Part shown: positions 44,301 to 53,410 of the stretch, in pieces
Layout: each line of letters starts with the position of its first letter
How positions within the stretch are numbered: the first letter of the stretch is position 1
Assembly (NCBI RefSeq): GCF_002355215.1
Contig: NZ_AP014612.1
Span: 558,001 to 622,000, forward strand
Source of the DNA: Streptococcus troglodytae
Lineage (GTDB): Bacteria; Bacillota; Bacilli; Lactobacillales; Streptococcaceae
Direction of reading: 5' to 3'
Length of the DNA: 64,000 nucleotides
Made by a program: the position numbers and the translations under genes
Notes under the pieces: generated by a model
Database searches by the model: none
Seen by the model: the letters and a program-made list of their open reading frames with translations, nothing else
Told to the model about the DNA's origin: nothing

Positions 44301-44904
44301 ACCGGTTAATCTTGACGCAATCAGTCAGTACGACGAAGTGTCTGAGCGTTTGCATTTTTTAAATAGCCAAAAAAATGACCTTGTTCACGCTAAGGAATTG
44401 CTCCTGAATACCATTCATGATATGGATGATGAGGTCAAGGCACGCTTTAAGACAACTTTTGAAGCTATTCGTGACAGTTTTAAGACGACCTTTACGCAGA
44501 TGTTTGGCGGAGGAAGTGCTGACTTGCTTTTGACAGAAGGAGACCTTTTGACGACCGGTATTGACATTTCAGTGCAGCCGCCCGGCAAGAAGATTCAATC
44601 TCTCAATCTTATGTCTGGTGGTGAAAAGGCACTGTCTGCTTTAGCATTGCTATTTGCCATCATTCGTGTTAAAACCATTCCTTTTGTTATTTTGGATGAG
44701 GTTGAGGCTGCTCTTGATGAGGCCAATGTCAAGCGTTTTGGTGATTATCTGAATCGTTTTGATAAGTCCAGCCAATTTATTGTGGTCACGCACCGCAAAG
44801 GCACTATGTCTGCTGCAGATAGTATATATGGGGTTACCATGCAGGAATCAGGTGTCTCTAAGATTGTCTCTGTTAAGCTAAAAGAAGTCGAAAACATATC
44901 TTAG
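41368..44904 (+). CDS. smc: Chromosome segregation ATPase SMC
   Basis: 1178 residues. N-terminal Walker A GPNGSGKSN (residues 32-40), long coiled coil to about 500, hinge about 510-660 (with GGSFSGG), second coiled coil, and C-terminal signature LMSGGEKALSALALLFA (about 1082-1098) with Walker B FVILDEVEAALDEAN. It condenses and separates chromosomes with ScpA and ScpB, which are not in this window. It starts one base from the rnc stop, so the two are translationally linked. Confidence 0.97.
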   Translation: MFLKEIEMQGFKSFADKTKVEFDRGVTAVVGPNGSGKSNITESLRWALGESSAKSLRGGKMPDVIFAGTENRKPLNYAQVTVILDNSDAFIKDAQEEIRVERHIYRNGDSDYLIDGKKVRLRDIHDLFMDTGLGRDSFSIISQGRVEEIFNSKPKERRSIFEEAAGVLKYKTRKKETQSKLTQTQDNLDRLDDIIYELETQIKPLERQAKTAKEFLVLETERKEKQLDLLVYQILHHKEALEKNQAGLEKVKQNLAAYYQERDLLETKNQTLKEKRHQLSRQMDQKQADLLEMTRLISDYERQIERIHLENSQKAEKKQSTQENLEQLTEQKDSLKTELAQKEVILEQLEEDLKQKNQEIKNVETELSRFSTDPDHIIESLREDFVRLMQKEADTSNQLAVLKAEMDSRKQESESKTAEIKQVQADLEKAKEREQRGSANFETAKTKVQELLKDYQKTAQLVQNLEAAYAEQQDTMFQLLDDVKDKKARQSSLKSILKSHSNFYAGVRSVLQQADKIKGIVGAVSEHLTFDKKYQTALEIALGASSQNIIVEDEAAAKRSIDFLKKNRQGRATFLPLTTIKPRRLSESNQSLLTSSQGFLGLARDLVSFEPRLQTIFGNLLGVTAIFDTVDHANQAARQLHYQVRLVTLDGTEIRPGGSFSGGTSRQNNTTFIKPELDHLTQELALLEEKQVEQERTVEKTKQNLEAKKADLLELREKGNQARLAEQKAEMEYQQSESHLQELALLYNQLKQTEQADLNQDLEKEKVLLEKNLYKIADDKEKLNQEIVQIKEDKDSIQQKTATLNQELSVLRLSERDLANTQKFERTNLKRLTEELAELEQNEAGMMQLLNSQEEDLAEKRLPSLKQQLVNAQTKKSDSDQELVRCRFELEDCEAQLEEIEINLLKTNQKNEEFIRQQTQLEAKRDQLSNQLRRFANNLAEDYQLSLDDAKQEAGPIENLEAAQAHLSQLEKQIKGLGPVNLDAISQYDEVSERLHFLNSQKNDLVHAKELLLNTIHDMDDEVKARFKTTFEAIRDSFKTTFTQMFGGGSADLLLTEGDLLTTGIDISVQPPGKKIQSLNLMSGGEKALSALALLFAIIRVKTIPFVILDEVEAALDEANVKRFGDYLNRFDKSSQFIVVTHRKGTMSAADSIYGVTMQESGVSKIVSVKLKEVENIS

Positions 44905-44999
44905 AAGACTGTCTAGGAAATGCCTGATAGGCTACAGCTTCGAGAATCTTAGACTCTGCTGACTTTGTTAGGCCGTCATAGAATCTTTTATTCAGCCTA

Positions 45000-45028
45000 T
45001 TGAGAAATTTTGTGAAATCTGTTAAAAT
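45000..45028 (+). promoter_or_regulatory. Promoter of the pheS operon
   Basis: TTGAGA (45000-45005), 17-base spacer, TAAAAT (45023-45028). The 95 bases from smc to here carry nothing else I recognise. Confidence 0.6.
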
Positions 45029-45034
45029 GGTAGC

Positions 45035-45245
45035 AATTGAATAAAAGTCTATGAGATTAGTAGCTTTATGGAAGTTTGACAGGGAATGCGGGGCGTGACT
45101 GGAAACCCGCTGAATGAAAGTTTAGTGAATTCACTCAGAAAGAAAGGCTTAAATAATTAAGGTCTAGTCATACTAGATAAAAACGGATGGTACCGCGTGT
45201 CAACGCTCCGCTTAAGGAATGGAGCGCTGATACGTTTTTTGTTTT
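45035..45245 (+). ncRNA. T-box leader (tRNA-Phe sensing) of pheS
   Basis: The leader holds the T-box core GGATGGTACCGCG (45185-45197) directly before a terminator: CGTGTCA-A-CGCTCC (45196-45209) / GGAGCG-C-TGATACG (45221-45234) plus TTTTTT. The T-box bases overlap the left arm, so uncharged tRNA would open the terminator. The likely specifier is TTC at 45130-45132, a Phe codon, in the upstream stem. Stem I features (GACTGGAAACCCGCTGAATGA) are also present. Confidence 0.88.
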
Positions 45246-45278
45246 TAAAAAGACCCTTAAAATAGGAAAGGAAATCGC

Positions 45279-46322
45279 ATGGATTTACAAGCACAATTAG
45301 AAGAGCTGAGAAAATCAACTCAAGCAACATTAAAGGAAATGAGCGGCAATCACAGCAAAGAATTACAAGATTTGCGTGTTAAGGTCTTAGGGAAGAAAGG
45401 TTCCTTGACAGAACTTTTAAAAGGTCTAAAGGACTTACCAAATGAGTTGCGTCCTGTTGTTGGGAAACAAGTCAATGAAGTCCGTGATGTCTTAACAAAG
45501 GCCTTTGAAGAACAGGCTAAAATTGTTGAAGCTGCCAAAATTCAAGCACAATTAGAATCAGAAACATTAGATGTTACTCTTCCGGGCCGCCAAATACATC
45601 TCGGCAATCGTCATGTTCTCAGTCAGATAAGTGAAGAAATTGAAGATATATTCTTAGGAATGGGCTTTCAAGTTGTTGATGGCTATGAAGTTGAACAAGA
45701 CTATTACAATTTCGAACGCATGAATTTGCCCAAAGATCACCCAGCACGTGATATGCAGGATACGTTTTATATTTCTGAAGACATTTTGCTTCGGACACAT
45801 ACCAGTCCTGTGCAGGCACGTACTCTAGATAAACATGATTTTTCTAAAGGACCGCTTAAGATGATTTCACCCGGGCGCGTTTTTCGCCGCGATACAGATG
45901 ATGCGACGCATTCCCATCAATTCCATCAAATTGAAGGCTTGGTCGTTGGTAAAAACATTTCTATGGGTGATCTCAAAGGAACACTGGAAATTATTAGCAA
46001 GAAAATGTTTGGTGAAGACCGTAAGATTCGTCTGCGTCCTTCTTATTTCCCATTTACGGAGCCTTCTGTTGAAGTCGATGTTTCGTGCTTCAAATGCGGC
46101 GGCAAAGGCTGTAATGTTTGTAAGAAAACAGGTTGGATTGAAATTCTTGGTGCCGGTATGGTTCATCCAAGTGTTCTTGAAATGTCTGGCGTTGATTCTG
46201 AAGAATATTCTGGTTTTGCCTTTGGTTTAGGCCAAGAACGTATGGCTATGCTGCGCTATGGAATCAACGATATTCGTGGTTTCTACCAAGGTGACAGCCG
46301 TTTTACAGAACAATTCAATTAA
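45279..46322 (+). CDS. pheS: Phenylalanyl-tRNA synthetase alpha subunit
   Basis: 347 residues: N-terminal coiled coil (1-85), then the class II core with motif 2 [21 protein letters not shown] and motif 3 [14 protein letters not shown] zinc-like cluster [19 protein letters not shown] lies at about residues 270-290. Works as an alpha2-beta2 tetramer with PheT. AAAGGAAA precedes the ATG. Confidence 0.96.
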   Translation: MDLQAQLEELRKSTQATLKEMSGNHSKELQDLRVKVLGKKGSLTELLKGLKDLPNELRPVVGKQVNEVRDVLTKAFEEQAKIVEAAKIQAQLESETLDVTLPGRQIHLGNRHVLSQISEEIEDIFLGMGFQVVDGYEVEQDYYNFERMNLPKDHPARDMQDTFYISEDILLRTHTSPVQARTLDKHDFSKGPLKMISPGRVFRRDTDDATHSHQFHQIEGLVVGKNISMGDLKGTLEIISKKMFGEDRKIRLRPSYFPFTEPSVEVDVSCFKCGGKGCNVCKKTGWIEILGAGMVHPSVLEMSGVDSEEYSGFAFGLGQERMAMLRYGINDIRGFYQGDSRFTEQFN

Positions 46323-46394
46323 ATCTATAAGGTTGTAGAGCTTTTTGCAAGCTAATTGTTCTGGCTCAGCCATCCACAAGTTAAAGGAGTGAAA

Positions 46395-46916
46395 ATGTCA
46401 CAGGTTGAAATTAGAAAAGTCAATCAAGATGAGCTTTCTTTGCTTCAGAAAATTGCTATTCAGACTTTTCGTGAAACTTTTGCTTTTGATAATACAGCAA
46501 AGCAACTGCAAGATTTTTTTGACGAAGCTTATACTTTGTCCGCTTTAAAATCAGAATTAGCTGATAAAGAATCAGAAACCTATTTTATTTTGATGTCCGG
46601 TAAAGCAGCGGGATTTTTGAAAGTTAACTGGGGCAGCTCTCAAACCGAGCAGGTACTAGAAGATGCATTTGAAATTCAGCGAGTTTATATTTTAAAAGCC
46701 TATCAAGGTCAAGGCTTGGGAAAACAGCTTTTTGAATTTGCTTTAGAACGTGCGCAAATATCAGGCTTATCATGGGTTTGGCTGGGAGTTTGGGAAAAGA
46801 ACTTTAAAGCACAGTCCTTATATGCGAAATACGGCTTTAAAAAATTTGCAGAACACACTTTTGCTGTTGGTAACAAAGTGGATACGGATTGGTTACTTAA
46901 AAAGTCTTTAAGGTAG
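46395..46916 (+). CDS. GNAT N-acetyltransferase between pheS and pheT
   Basis: 173 residues. The acetyl-CoA loop is [22 protein letters not shown] (Q-x-x-G-x-G), followed by [21 protein letters not shown]. Starts at ATG 46395 after AAAGGAG; an upstream ATG at 46356 has no site. The order pheS-GNAT-pheT is shared by streptococci as I recall. The acceptor is unknown; spermidine and protein N-termini are typical for the subfamily. Confidence 0.85.
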   Translation: MSQVEIRKVNQDELSLLQKIAIQTFRETFAFDNTAKQLQDFFDEAYTLSALKSELADKESETYFILMSGKAAGFLKVNWGSSQTEQVLEDAFEIQRVYILKAYQGQGLGKQLFEFALERAQISGLSWVWLGVWEKNFKAQSLYAKYGFKKFAEHTFAVGNKVDTDWLLKKSLR

Positions 46917-46929
46917 AGAAAGGAAATAC

Positions 46930-49334
46930 ATGTTAGTAAGTTATAAATGGTTGAAGGAATTAGTTGATATTGATGTACCTAGTCACGAATTGGCTGAAAA
47001 AATGTCAACAACAGGTATTGAAGTTGAAGGGGTAGACGTTCCAGCAAAAGGATTATCAAAATTAGTCGTCGGTCATGTCCTTTCTTGTGAAGATGTTCCT
47101 GAAACGCATCTTCATCTTTGTCAGGTGGATACTGGCGAGGAAGAAACTCGTCAAATCGTTTGCGGAGCACCAAATATTACAGCTGGTATTAAAGTGATTG
47201 TTGCTCTTCCGGGAGCTCGTATTGCAGATAATTATAAGATTAAAAAGGGAAAATCCGCGGTATGGAATCTCTGGGTATGATTTGCTCTCTGCAGGAGCTT
47301 GGTTTGCCAGACAGCATTATTCCTAAGGAGTATTCAGATGGCATTCAAATTTTGCCTGAAGATGCTGTGCCGGGTGAAAGTGTCTTCCCTTATTTGGACT
47401 TAGATGATGACATCATTGAGCTGTCTATCACTCCTAACCGTGCAGATGCTTTATCCATGCGCGGTGTCGCTTATGAAGTGGCAGCGATTTATGATAAATC
47501 TGTTCATTTTGAAGAAAAATTCTTGGCTGAAAGTGATCAGAAAGCAGCTGATCTTATCAAAGTAGCTATTGCTTCTGATAATGTACTGACTTATAAAGCG
47601 CGTGTGGTTGAAAATGTAACCATTAAACCAAGTCCACAGTGGCTGCAAAATCTGCTTATGAATGCTGGCATTCGTCCGATTAATAATGTGGTTGATGTGA
47701 CCAATTATGTTCTTCTTTATTTTGGACAACCTATGCATGCCTTTGATTTAGATAAGTTTGAAGGCAAGGACATTCTCGTACGTCAGGCAAAAACTGGTGA
47801 AACATTAGTGACACTTGATGGTGAAGAGCGTGATTTGACTGAAGAAGATCTTGTCATTACTGTGGCAGATAAACCAGTGGCACTTGCAGGTGTTATGGGT
47901 GGTGCGACAACTGAAATTGATGTCTCTTCTAAAAATGTTGTCCTTGAAGCAGCCGTCTTTGATGGAAAGTCAATTCGTAAAACAAGCAGTCGTCTTAATC
48001 TGCGTTCTGAAAGTTCTTCACGTTTTGAAAAGGGTGTTAATTATGCTGATGTTGCTAAGGCACTTGATTTTGCTGCAGCAATGCTGACAGAATTAGCAGA
48101 TGGCACAGTTCTTGCGGGTCAGGTCAGTGCAGGAGCAGTTCCGACAGATGATGTTCGGGTATCTACTAGTCTGGATTATGTCAATGTTCGCTTGGGTACA
48201 GACTTAGTTTTCTCAGATATTGAAAATGTCTTTGCTCGCCTTGGTTTTGGTCTTTCTGGCAATGACGAAAAATTCACAGTTTCTGTACCGCGTCGCCGTT
48301 GGGATATTAGCATTCAGGCGGATTTGGTCGAAGAAATCGCTCGTATTTATGGTTATGATAAATTACCGACAACACTGCCTGAAGCAGCAGGAACAGTTGG
48401 TGAATTGACCAAGTCACAAAAATTGCGTCGTAAGATAAGAAGTCTGGCCGAAGGTAGTGGCCTTTCAGAAATTATTTCTTATGCTTTGACCACGCCTGAA
48501 AAGGCAGTTGCTTTTACACCAAATCCTAGCAAGGTGACAGAACTGATGTGGTCAATGACAGTTGAGCGTTCGGCACTGCGTCAAAATGTTGTCTCTGGAA
48601 TGCTGGATACCATTGCCTATAATGTGGCACGTAAGAGTAACAATCTAGCCTTGTACGAAATTGGTAAAGTCTTTGAGCAGACAGCGGATCCTAAAAAAGA
48701 TTTGCCCAAGGAAATCGATACTTTTGCCTTTGCTCTGACAGGTTTAGTAGCTGAAAAGGACTTTCAAACAGCAGCAACCCCAGTTGATTTCTTCTATGCT
48801 AAAGGTATTCTGGAAGCCATTCTTGCTAAACTTGGCGTCACTGTTCAATTTGTTGCGACCAAAGAAATGGCTAATATGCATCCCGGCCGTACAGCCTTGA
48901 TTGAACGTGATGGTCAAGTTATCGGTTATCTTGGTCAAGTTCATCCGCAAACGGCTAAACAGTACGATATTCCAGAAACTTATATAGCAGAAGTGAATCT
49001 TAATGCACTGGAAGCAGCTCTTAAATCGGATTTAGTCTTTGAAGATATCACTAAATTCCCAGCTGTTTCGCGCGATATTGCCCTGCTTCTCTCAGAAGAA
49101 GTGAGCCATCAAGATGTTTTAGATGCTATTGCAGCCAGCGGTGTGAAACGCCTGACCAAAGTAAAACTCTTTGATGTTTATGCCGGTGAAAAACTAGGAG
49201 CAGGCAAGAAATCAATGGCCTACAGCCTGACTTTCCAAAATCCAAATGACAATCTCACAGACGAAGAAGTTGCCAGATATATGGAAAAAATCACCAAAGC
49301 CCTAACCGAAAAAGTCGGTGCAGAAGTGAGATGA
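46930..49334 (+). CDS. pheT: Phenylalanyl-tRNA synthetase beta subunit, one-base deletion
   Basis: An 801-residue subunit once a base is added to the AAAA at 47250-47253, joining [18 protein letters not shown]. Domains: N-terminal tRNA-binding/OB domain (40-155), B3/B4 editing domain with [17 protein letters not shown]5, catalytic-like core, and a C-terminal FDX-ACB domain. All motifs are otherwise intact. pheT is essential, so a true null here is implausible and the deletion is most likely a sequencing error. Confidence 0.9.
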
Positions 49335-49408
49335 GATAGCTTTTTTAAGGTCATGACCGATTCGATTGAACAAAACATTATCTTGCTTGGCATCTGGAAT
49401 CATTAGAG

Positions 49409-49436
49409 CTGCCTAATCATTTGTATGATTAGGCAG
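49409..49436. terminator. Strong hairpin downstream of pheT
   Basis: CTGCCTAATCAT (49409-49420), loop TTGT, ATGATTAGGCAG (49425-49436): a perfect 12-bp stem, but no T run follows. It may stop or stabilise the phe operon transcript. Confidence 0.5.
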
Positions 49437-49495
49437 ACATCTTATGTAAATTGGCTTATGCGTCTTTTCACAAATCTCTCTAAAGGAAAAGGATC

Positions 49496-49828
49496 ATGGT
49501 GTATTTTGTATCTGAAATTTTTAAAAATGGCCCGGTAGACAGGTTTGGTTTACGAGGGGATCCTGTTTTTTGGGACTATTTAGAAAAGCATTTTCAAAAG
49601 GTAGCTATGCCATATTCAGAAAGAAAATTAGAGGAGGATATAAGAACTATCTATCAAGACTTAACTGGAAAAGAACTTAGAATGGGTGAGATGGCTCTTG
49701 TTAACGACTTTATGAGTAAATCCGGCGGCATGTCATCAGGATGGCTTAGCGATGATTTTTGGCTTAAATCAGCTATACCGCTTCTGAAAAAACGATTGGA
49801 AAAATGGAATGAAAGCTTATCCATTTGA
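49496..49828 (+). CDS. Conserved hypothetical protein, 110 residues
   Basis: A soluble, charged protein (SEIFKNGPVDRFGLRGDPVFWDYLEKHF...) with no membrane helix and no motif I recognise. GGAAAAGGATC precedes the ATG. The codon usage looks normal for the region. It lies alone between pheT and a long spacer; I cannot assign a function. Confidence 0.55.
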   Translation: MVYFVSEIFKNGPVDRFGLRGDPVFWDYLEKHFQKVAMPYSERKLEEDIRTIYQDLTGKELRMGEMALVNDFMSKSGGMSSGWLSDDFWLKSAIPLLKKRLEKWNESLSI

Positions 49829-50229
49829 TAAGTAAGGCAGTCGTTTTCCTGTTTAGAGCGATGAACCAATAGCTGCAACACCTAAGTTATTTAGTTATCA
49901 AAGCGTTCAGGAAATCACGACAAATGCATGAAGCAACTTTTTCAAAATATTTCAGACATACATGATGATAGTCTGCAATAGCGAAAATGAAGGTTTTTAT
50001 TGACAGACAGCAAACGTTTCATAGACTAATTTGGGACTTAAAACAGAAAAATAACAGATAGAAGTTATCTAAATGCCTTTTAAAAACACATAAAAGAAGT
50101 CGTTTTGGCATTTTCATAACTTTTTTAATAGATGATTTTCTTTATGCGTCTGTCCTGTTCAGGAAGGTCTTTGAATGAAACTTGTATTTGATGCTTATTA
50201 TTATTTTTATTTGTAAAGGAACTATCATA
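49829..50229. other. Gene-poor spacer
   Basis: About 400 bases with no credible frame. It holds an inverted repeat AAATGCC (50071-50077) / GGCATTT (50107-50113) with a 29-base loop, and a TTGACA near 50000 without a good -10. Confidence 0.4.
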
Positions 50230-51524
50230 GTGGATAAATATCTTATTAATAAAATGATTTGGTGGCGAAAAAAGAGCTTTATTCAAATTTCACAGCGAAC
50301 GCTCGTTTCCCTGTTTCCCTTTTTTCTCTTAGCCACTTGTACTTTGATTGTCTCACAGTCTATCTTTTCAAAAGATGGCTATATCAACAACCTCTTTTCG
50401 GTCAATCATTGGTTTCCTTTTTTAAGACAATTGGTCTTGTTTTGACTAACTTTACAGCTATTATCGGTGGTATGGCGGGACCTTTGGCAACGTATTTTAG
50501 TGCTAAATACACTGCTGGTTATTATAAAAGAAGCACTGGGACTGCTGGCATTACAGCTTTTATATTCAGCCTGATAATTAATTCACGTGAGCTGTTTGCC
50601 GCCTCTTTGAATGATGGGCTTCTGACTCGTATCAATCTGCCAGTGACTATCAATTTGGCCATTGCCATTTTTATTGGCTACTTGGTGGGACAGATTTTCC
50701 GATTTTCAGTTGCTAGTGATGACTACATTGTTGATGAGCATTATATTTATCACCCTAAAAGTTTAAAGCCGATAGCTATTTCCATGGGCTTAGCCCTTAT
50801 TCTTAATTTTATTTTTTATGTAGGGACTTTGTTTAATGTTTTTACAGCTATTGGCAACTTCTTTTCCAATTTGATCGTAAGCAAAAGCAATCTTCTAACG
50901 GTCTTTGCTAATACTCTTATGCGCAGCTTATCTGCTTGGATAGGCAACAGCAACCCTTTTAATGATATTCCTTTTGTTAATGATCCTTTTGCCCTGGATA
51001 ATCTTAACCATGCCTTGAAGTATCATTCAACTGTAACTGTTCCTCACATCTTCACTGAGACCAATCTCTATGATGCTTATGGTGTCTTTTCGGGTATTGG
51101 AGGGAGTTTAGCGCTTCTTGTTACGATTTTATGGGTTTCTAAGAGTCAAAGGAACCGCAGTGTCGGTTTACTGAGTATCTTTCCAAGCCTGTTTAATCAT
51201 GGTGTTGCTTTTATGGTGGGAATTCCAGTGTTTTTTAACTTTCTCTTTCTCATTCCCTTTCTCTTAGTACCTTTGGTTAATGTTTTACTAGCAGCCATCA
51301 TGCTGTATTTTAAAGTCATACCGCCGGCTGTTTATCCCGTTCCAAGCGGTACGCCAAGTGTTCTTTATGCTTTTATCGGAACAGGAGGCAGTTTAAGAGC
51401 ACTGGCTGCAGGTCTAGTGATTTTTGCTGTTGATGTTATGATTTATTTGCCTTTTGTGAAATTTAACGATCGCATTCATAAAGAACTCATTGAAGAAGAT
51501 GAAAAAGGAGGTAAGAATGACTAA
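50230..51524 (+). CDS. PTS EIIC component, lactose/cellobiose type, one-base deletion
   Basis: 431 residues after adding one T to the six-T run 50418-50423, which joins VNHWFPFFKTIGLVLTNFTAI. About ten hydrophobic helices. The conserved core contains GNSNPFNDIPFVNDPFALDN and the C-terminal VPSGTPSVLYAFIGTGGS...YLPFVKFNDR, typical of the lactose/cellobiose EIIC family. It would carry a sugar across the membrane, but no EIIA or EIIB gene is adjacent, so its phosphate donor must be encoded elsewhere or it has another role. GTG 50230 follows AAAGGA. Confidence 0.78.
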
Positions 51525-52359
51525 ACGTGTGAAAATAACTTTAACAGTAGTTCTTTTGTTTGTCATTGGTTTAGCGATACCGTCTTATAGCTGGACAAAA
51601 AGCAATATCAAACGGATTGATCGTTTTTACAATTCGCGCCTGTCCCCTGTTATCATGATACCGGGCAGTTCTGCGACAGAAAACCGTTTTGATGGTTTAG
51701 TCCGCAAGCTAAACCAAAGTAAGCGCGGCGTGAAGCACAGCCTTTTAAAGGTGAAGGTTTGGAATGATGGGAGAATTACTTATAATGGCACCATTAATAC
51801 CAATGATAATGAACCTGTGATTGTGATTGGATTTGAAAATAATCACGATGGCTACAGCAATATCAAAAAGCAGGCAAAAATGGTTAATGCAGCATTTGAA
51901 GAGCTGCAAAGAAAGTATAACTTTAATAATTTTAAAGGTTTAGGCCATTCTAACGGGGGACTTGTTTATACTGCCTTTATTGAAAAATATCTAAATAACT
52001 ATGACGTTGATTTAAAACGGTTGATGACTATTGGAACACCCTATAATTTCACAGAAACCAGCAGCAAAAATAAAACGGAGATGCTGGCTGATTTTATTGC
52101 CAATCGCAGCAAGATTCCAAAAAGTCTTGCCATGTATTCTGTAGCAGGAACGCTGACTTATGATTCAGATGAACTTGTTCCAGATGCAAGTGTGTCCGCT
52201 GGAAAATATATTTATCAAAATCAAGCTCGGCATTATACAGAAACGACAGTAACAGGCGAGGATGCCCAACATTCCGATTTGCCGACAAATGATGAGGTGG
52301 TGGCTTTAGTTAATGAGCATGTCCTTAATAGGCAAAATCAAAACAGAAGAAGGGGTTAG
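51517..52359 (+). CDS. Secreted/anchored alpha/beta hydrolase, DUF915 family
   Basis: 280 residues. The N-terminal membrane segment (VKITLTVVLLFVIGLAIPSY) acts as a signal or anchor. Then come VIMIPGSSATENRF (oxyanion-like region), the nucleophile elbow GLGHSNGGLVYTAF (Ser about residue 147), and a His near GEDAQHSDLP. These are lipase-like features of DUF915. AAAGGAGG precedes the ATG, and the gene overlaps the EIIC end by 8 bases. The substrate is unknown. Confidence 0.8.
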   Translation: MTKRVKITLTVVLLFVIGLAIPSYSWTKSNIKRIDRFYNSRLSPVIMIPGSSATENRFDGLVRKLNQSKRGVKHSLLKVKVWNDGRITYNGTINTNDNEPVIVIGFENNHDGYSNIKKQAKMVNAAFEELQRKYNFNNFKGLGHSNGGLVYTAFIEKYLNNYDVDLKRLMTIGTPYNFTETSSKNKTEMLADFIANRSKIPKSLAMYSVAGTLTYDSDELVPDASVSAGKYIYQNQARHYTETTVTGEDAQHSDLPTNDEVVALVNEHVLNRQNQNRRRG

Positions 52360-52406
52360 GGCTAGGTTAGGTTTTCGTCAATAACCGTTAGCTGCTGGTG
52401 TCATAA

Positions 52407-52438
52407 TTTTTTGAAAATAGCTTGATATTTTCAAAAAA
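52407..52438. terminator. Hairpin after the DUF915 gene
   Basis: TTTTTTGAAAATA (52407-52419), loop GCTTGA, TATTTTCAAAAAA (52426-52438): perfect 13-bp AT-rich stem, symmetrical, so direction is unclear. Confidence 0.5.
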
Positions 52439-52487
52439 GGCGTCTAAAATAGAAAACAAGTCTGAAGAAATGAGGTCATAAAAAAAT

Positions 52488-52751
52488 TTGCAAAAAGAAA
52501 AAAATATGTTGATATTAGGTTGGGTGGCGACTTTTATGTCTGTGATGATGTATGTTTCTTATATCCCTCAGATTATGAATAACTTAGCAGGAAATAAGGG
52601 GGATTTTATCCAACCGTCAGTAGCTGCACTTAACTGCACACTGTGGGTAATTTATGGTCTTTGTAAAGAAAAGCGAGACCTTCCTTTAGCTGCTGCTAAT
52701 ATGCCAGGTATTGTTTTTGGCTTGATTGCAGCGATTACAGCATTAGTTTAG
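52488..52751 (+). CDS. SemiSWEET sugar transporter
   Basis: 87 residues with three membrane helices and the PQ motif in MYVSYIPQIMNNL, the half-transporter form of eukaryotic SWEET sugar carriers. ALNCTLWVIYGL carries the usual Asn and Trp of the substrate pocket. It works as a dimer in the membrane. The start is uncertain: TTG 52488 opens the frame, and ATG 52506 leaves fewer N-terminal residues; neither has a good ribosome site. Confidence 0.8.
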   Translation: MQKEKNMLILGWVATFMSVMMYVSYIPQIMNNLAGNKGDFIQPSVAALNCTLWVIYGLCKEKRDLPLAAANMPGIVFGLIAAITALV

Positions 52752-52926
52752 CTTTATAAAAGCATTTCATAAAGCTTGTGAATTGAGTCTGTGAAATAGA
52801 GATTTCTGTGGAACGGATCTTTTTTTCTGTCATTTATCAACCTTCTCCTGAGATGATACCTACTTAATCACAATTAAATAGACGAGGAAAGGGGTCAAAG
52901 TTAATGAGGGCTAAGCAAGGGAAGGC

Positions 52927-52966
52927 GTTAGCGAAGGTCTGTCTAGCCACCTCGCTAGCTTTTTTT
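52927..52966 (+). terminator. Intrinsic terminator
   Basis: GTTAGCGA.GGT (52927-52938) / ACC.TCGCTAGC (52949-52959, one G-U pair) followed by TTTTTTT. About 175 bases after SemiSWEET; a 24-codon frame (52904-52978) runs through it. Confidence 0.65.
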
Positions 52967-53006
52967 CAGTGTTATTGACTGTTCGAACGTGTATCGCAAG
53001 GTTTCC

Positions 53007-53033
53007 AGAAAATCCACTGACGCTGGATTTTCT
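53007..53033. repeat. Perfect inverted repeat
   Basis: AGAAAATCCA (53007-53016), CTGACGC, TGGATTTTCT (53024-53033). There is no T run, so it is not a typical terminator. Confidence 0.6.
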
Positions 53034-53035
53034 AC

Positions 53036-53239
53036 GAGTTTTGGATAAAAGTGTTCCAACTTTTTATTGTGTAGTGGTTTTAGTTTAACGCAGTGATAAA
53101 TTGGAATTTTCGCGTCTTGTTTTTTAGGCTCAATCCTTTAAAGTTCGATGATCTGCTGGAGCTTATCTAATCTACTTTAGGGAAAGCAAGACGACAAAAT
53201 TGAAATCGCTCTTTCATTACAATTTACCGCTCTTTTTAT
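53036..53239. repeat. Dispersed intergenic repeat, copy B
   Basis: A diverged copy of 31391-31614. It keeps a terminator-like TTGGA/TCCAA pair where copy A has CTGGA/TCCAG, a compensated base change. The 3' part is the best conserved (GGAAAGC..GACAAAATTG). Confidence 0.7.
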
Positions 53240-53368
53240 ACGTAATCTTATATATTTACACTATTTTGTGAATAATTGCGCAGCAATCATGGGAGTCTGT
53301 CTTACTTTCTAAAGATCTTACTAGTTCGTCGGCGAAATGAAGTTAGAAGATAGGTTTATTCTTCAATT

Positions 53369-53377
53369 TGGTATAAT
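53369..53377 (+). promoter_or_regulatory. Extended -10 promoter of the WYL regulator
   Basis: TGGTATAAT (TG 53369-53370, TATAAT 53372-53377), about 34 bases before the ATG at 53411. Confidence 0.55.
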
Positions 53378-53410
53378 AAGAAGAAAATAAAAAAGTAAGT
53401 AGGTTAAGTA

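Larger units (their letters stand above)
52752..53410. other. Repeat-rich spacer before the WYL regulator
   Basis: 660 bases without a confident gene. It holds a terminator (52927-52966), an inverted repeat (53007-53033), repeat copy B (53036-53239) and the WYL promoter (53369-53377). This is the border between the ancestral backbone and the CRISPR-Cas region. Confidence 0.6.

Noticed and set aside
50008..50019. cre site upstream of the EIIC gene
   Set aside because: AAACGTTT is palindromic, but the spacing of the cre core (TGNAANCG) is not met.
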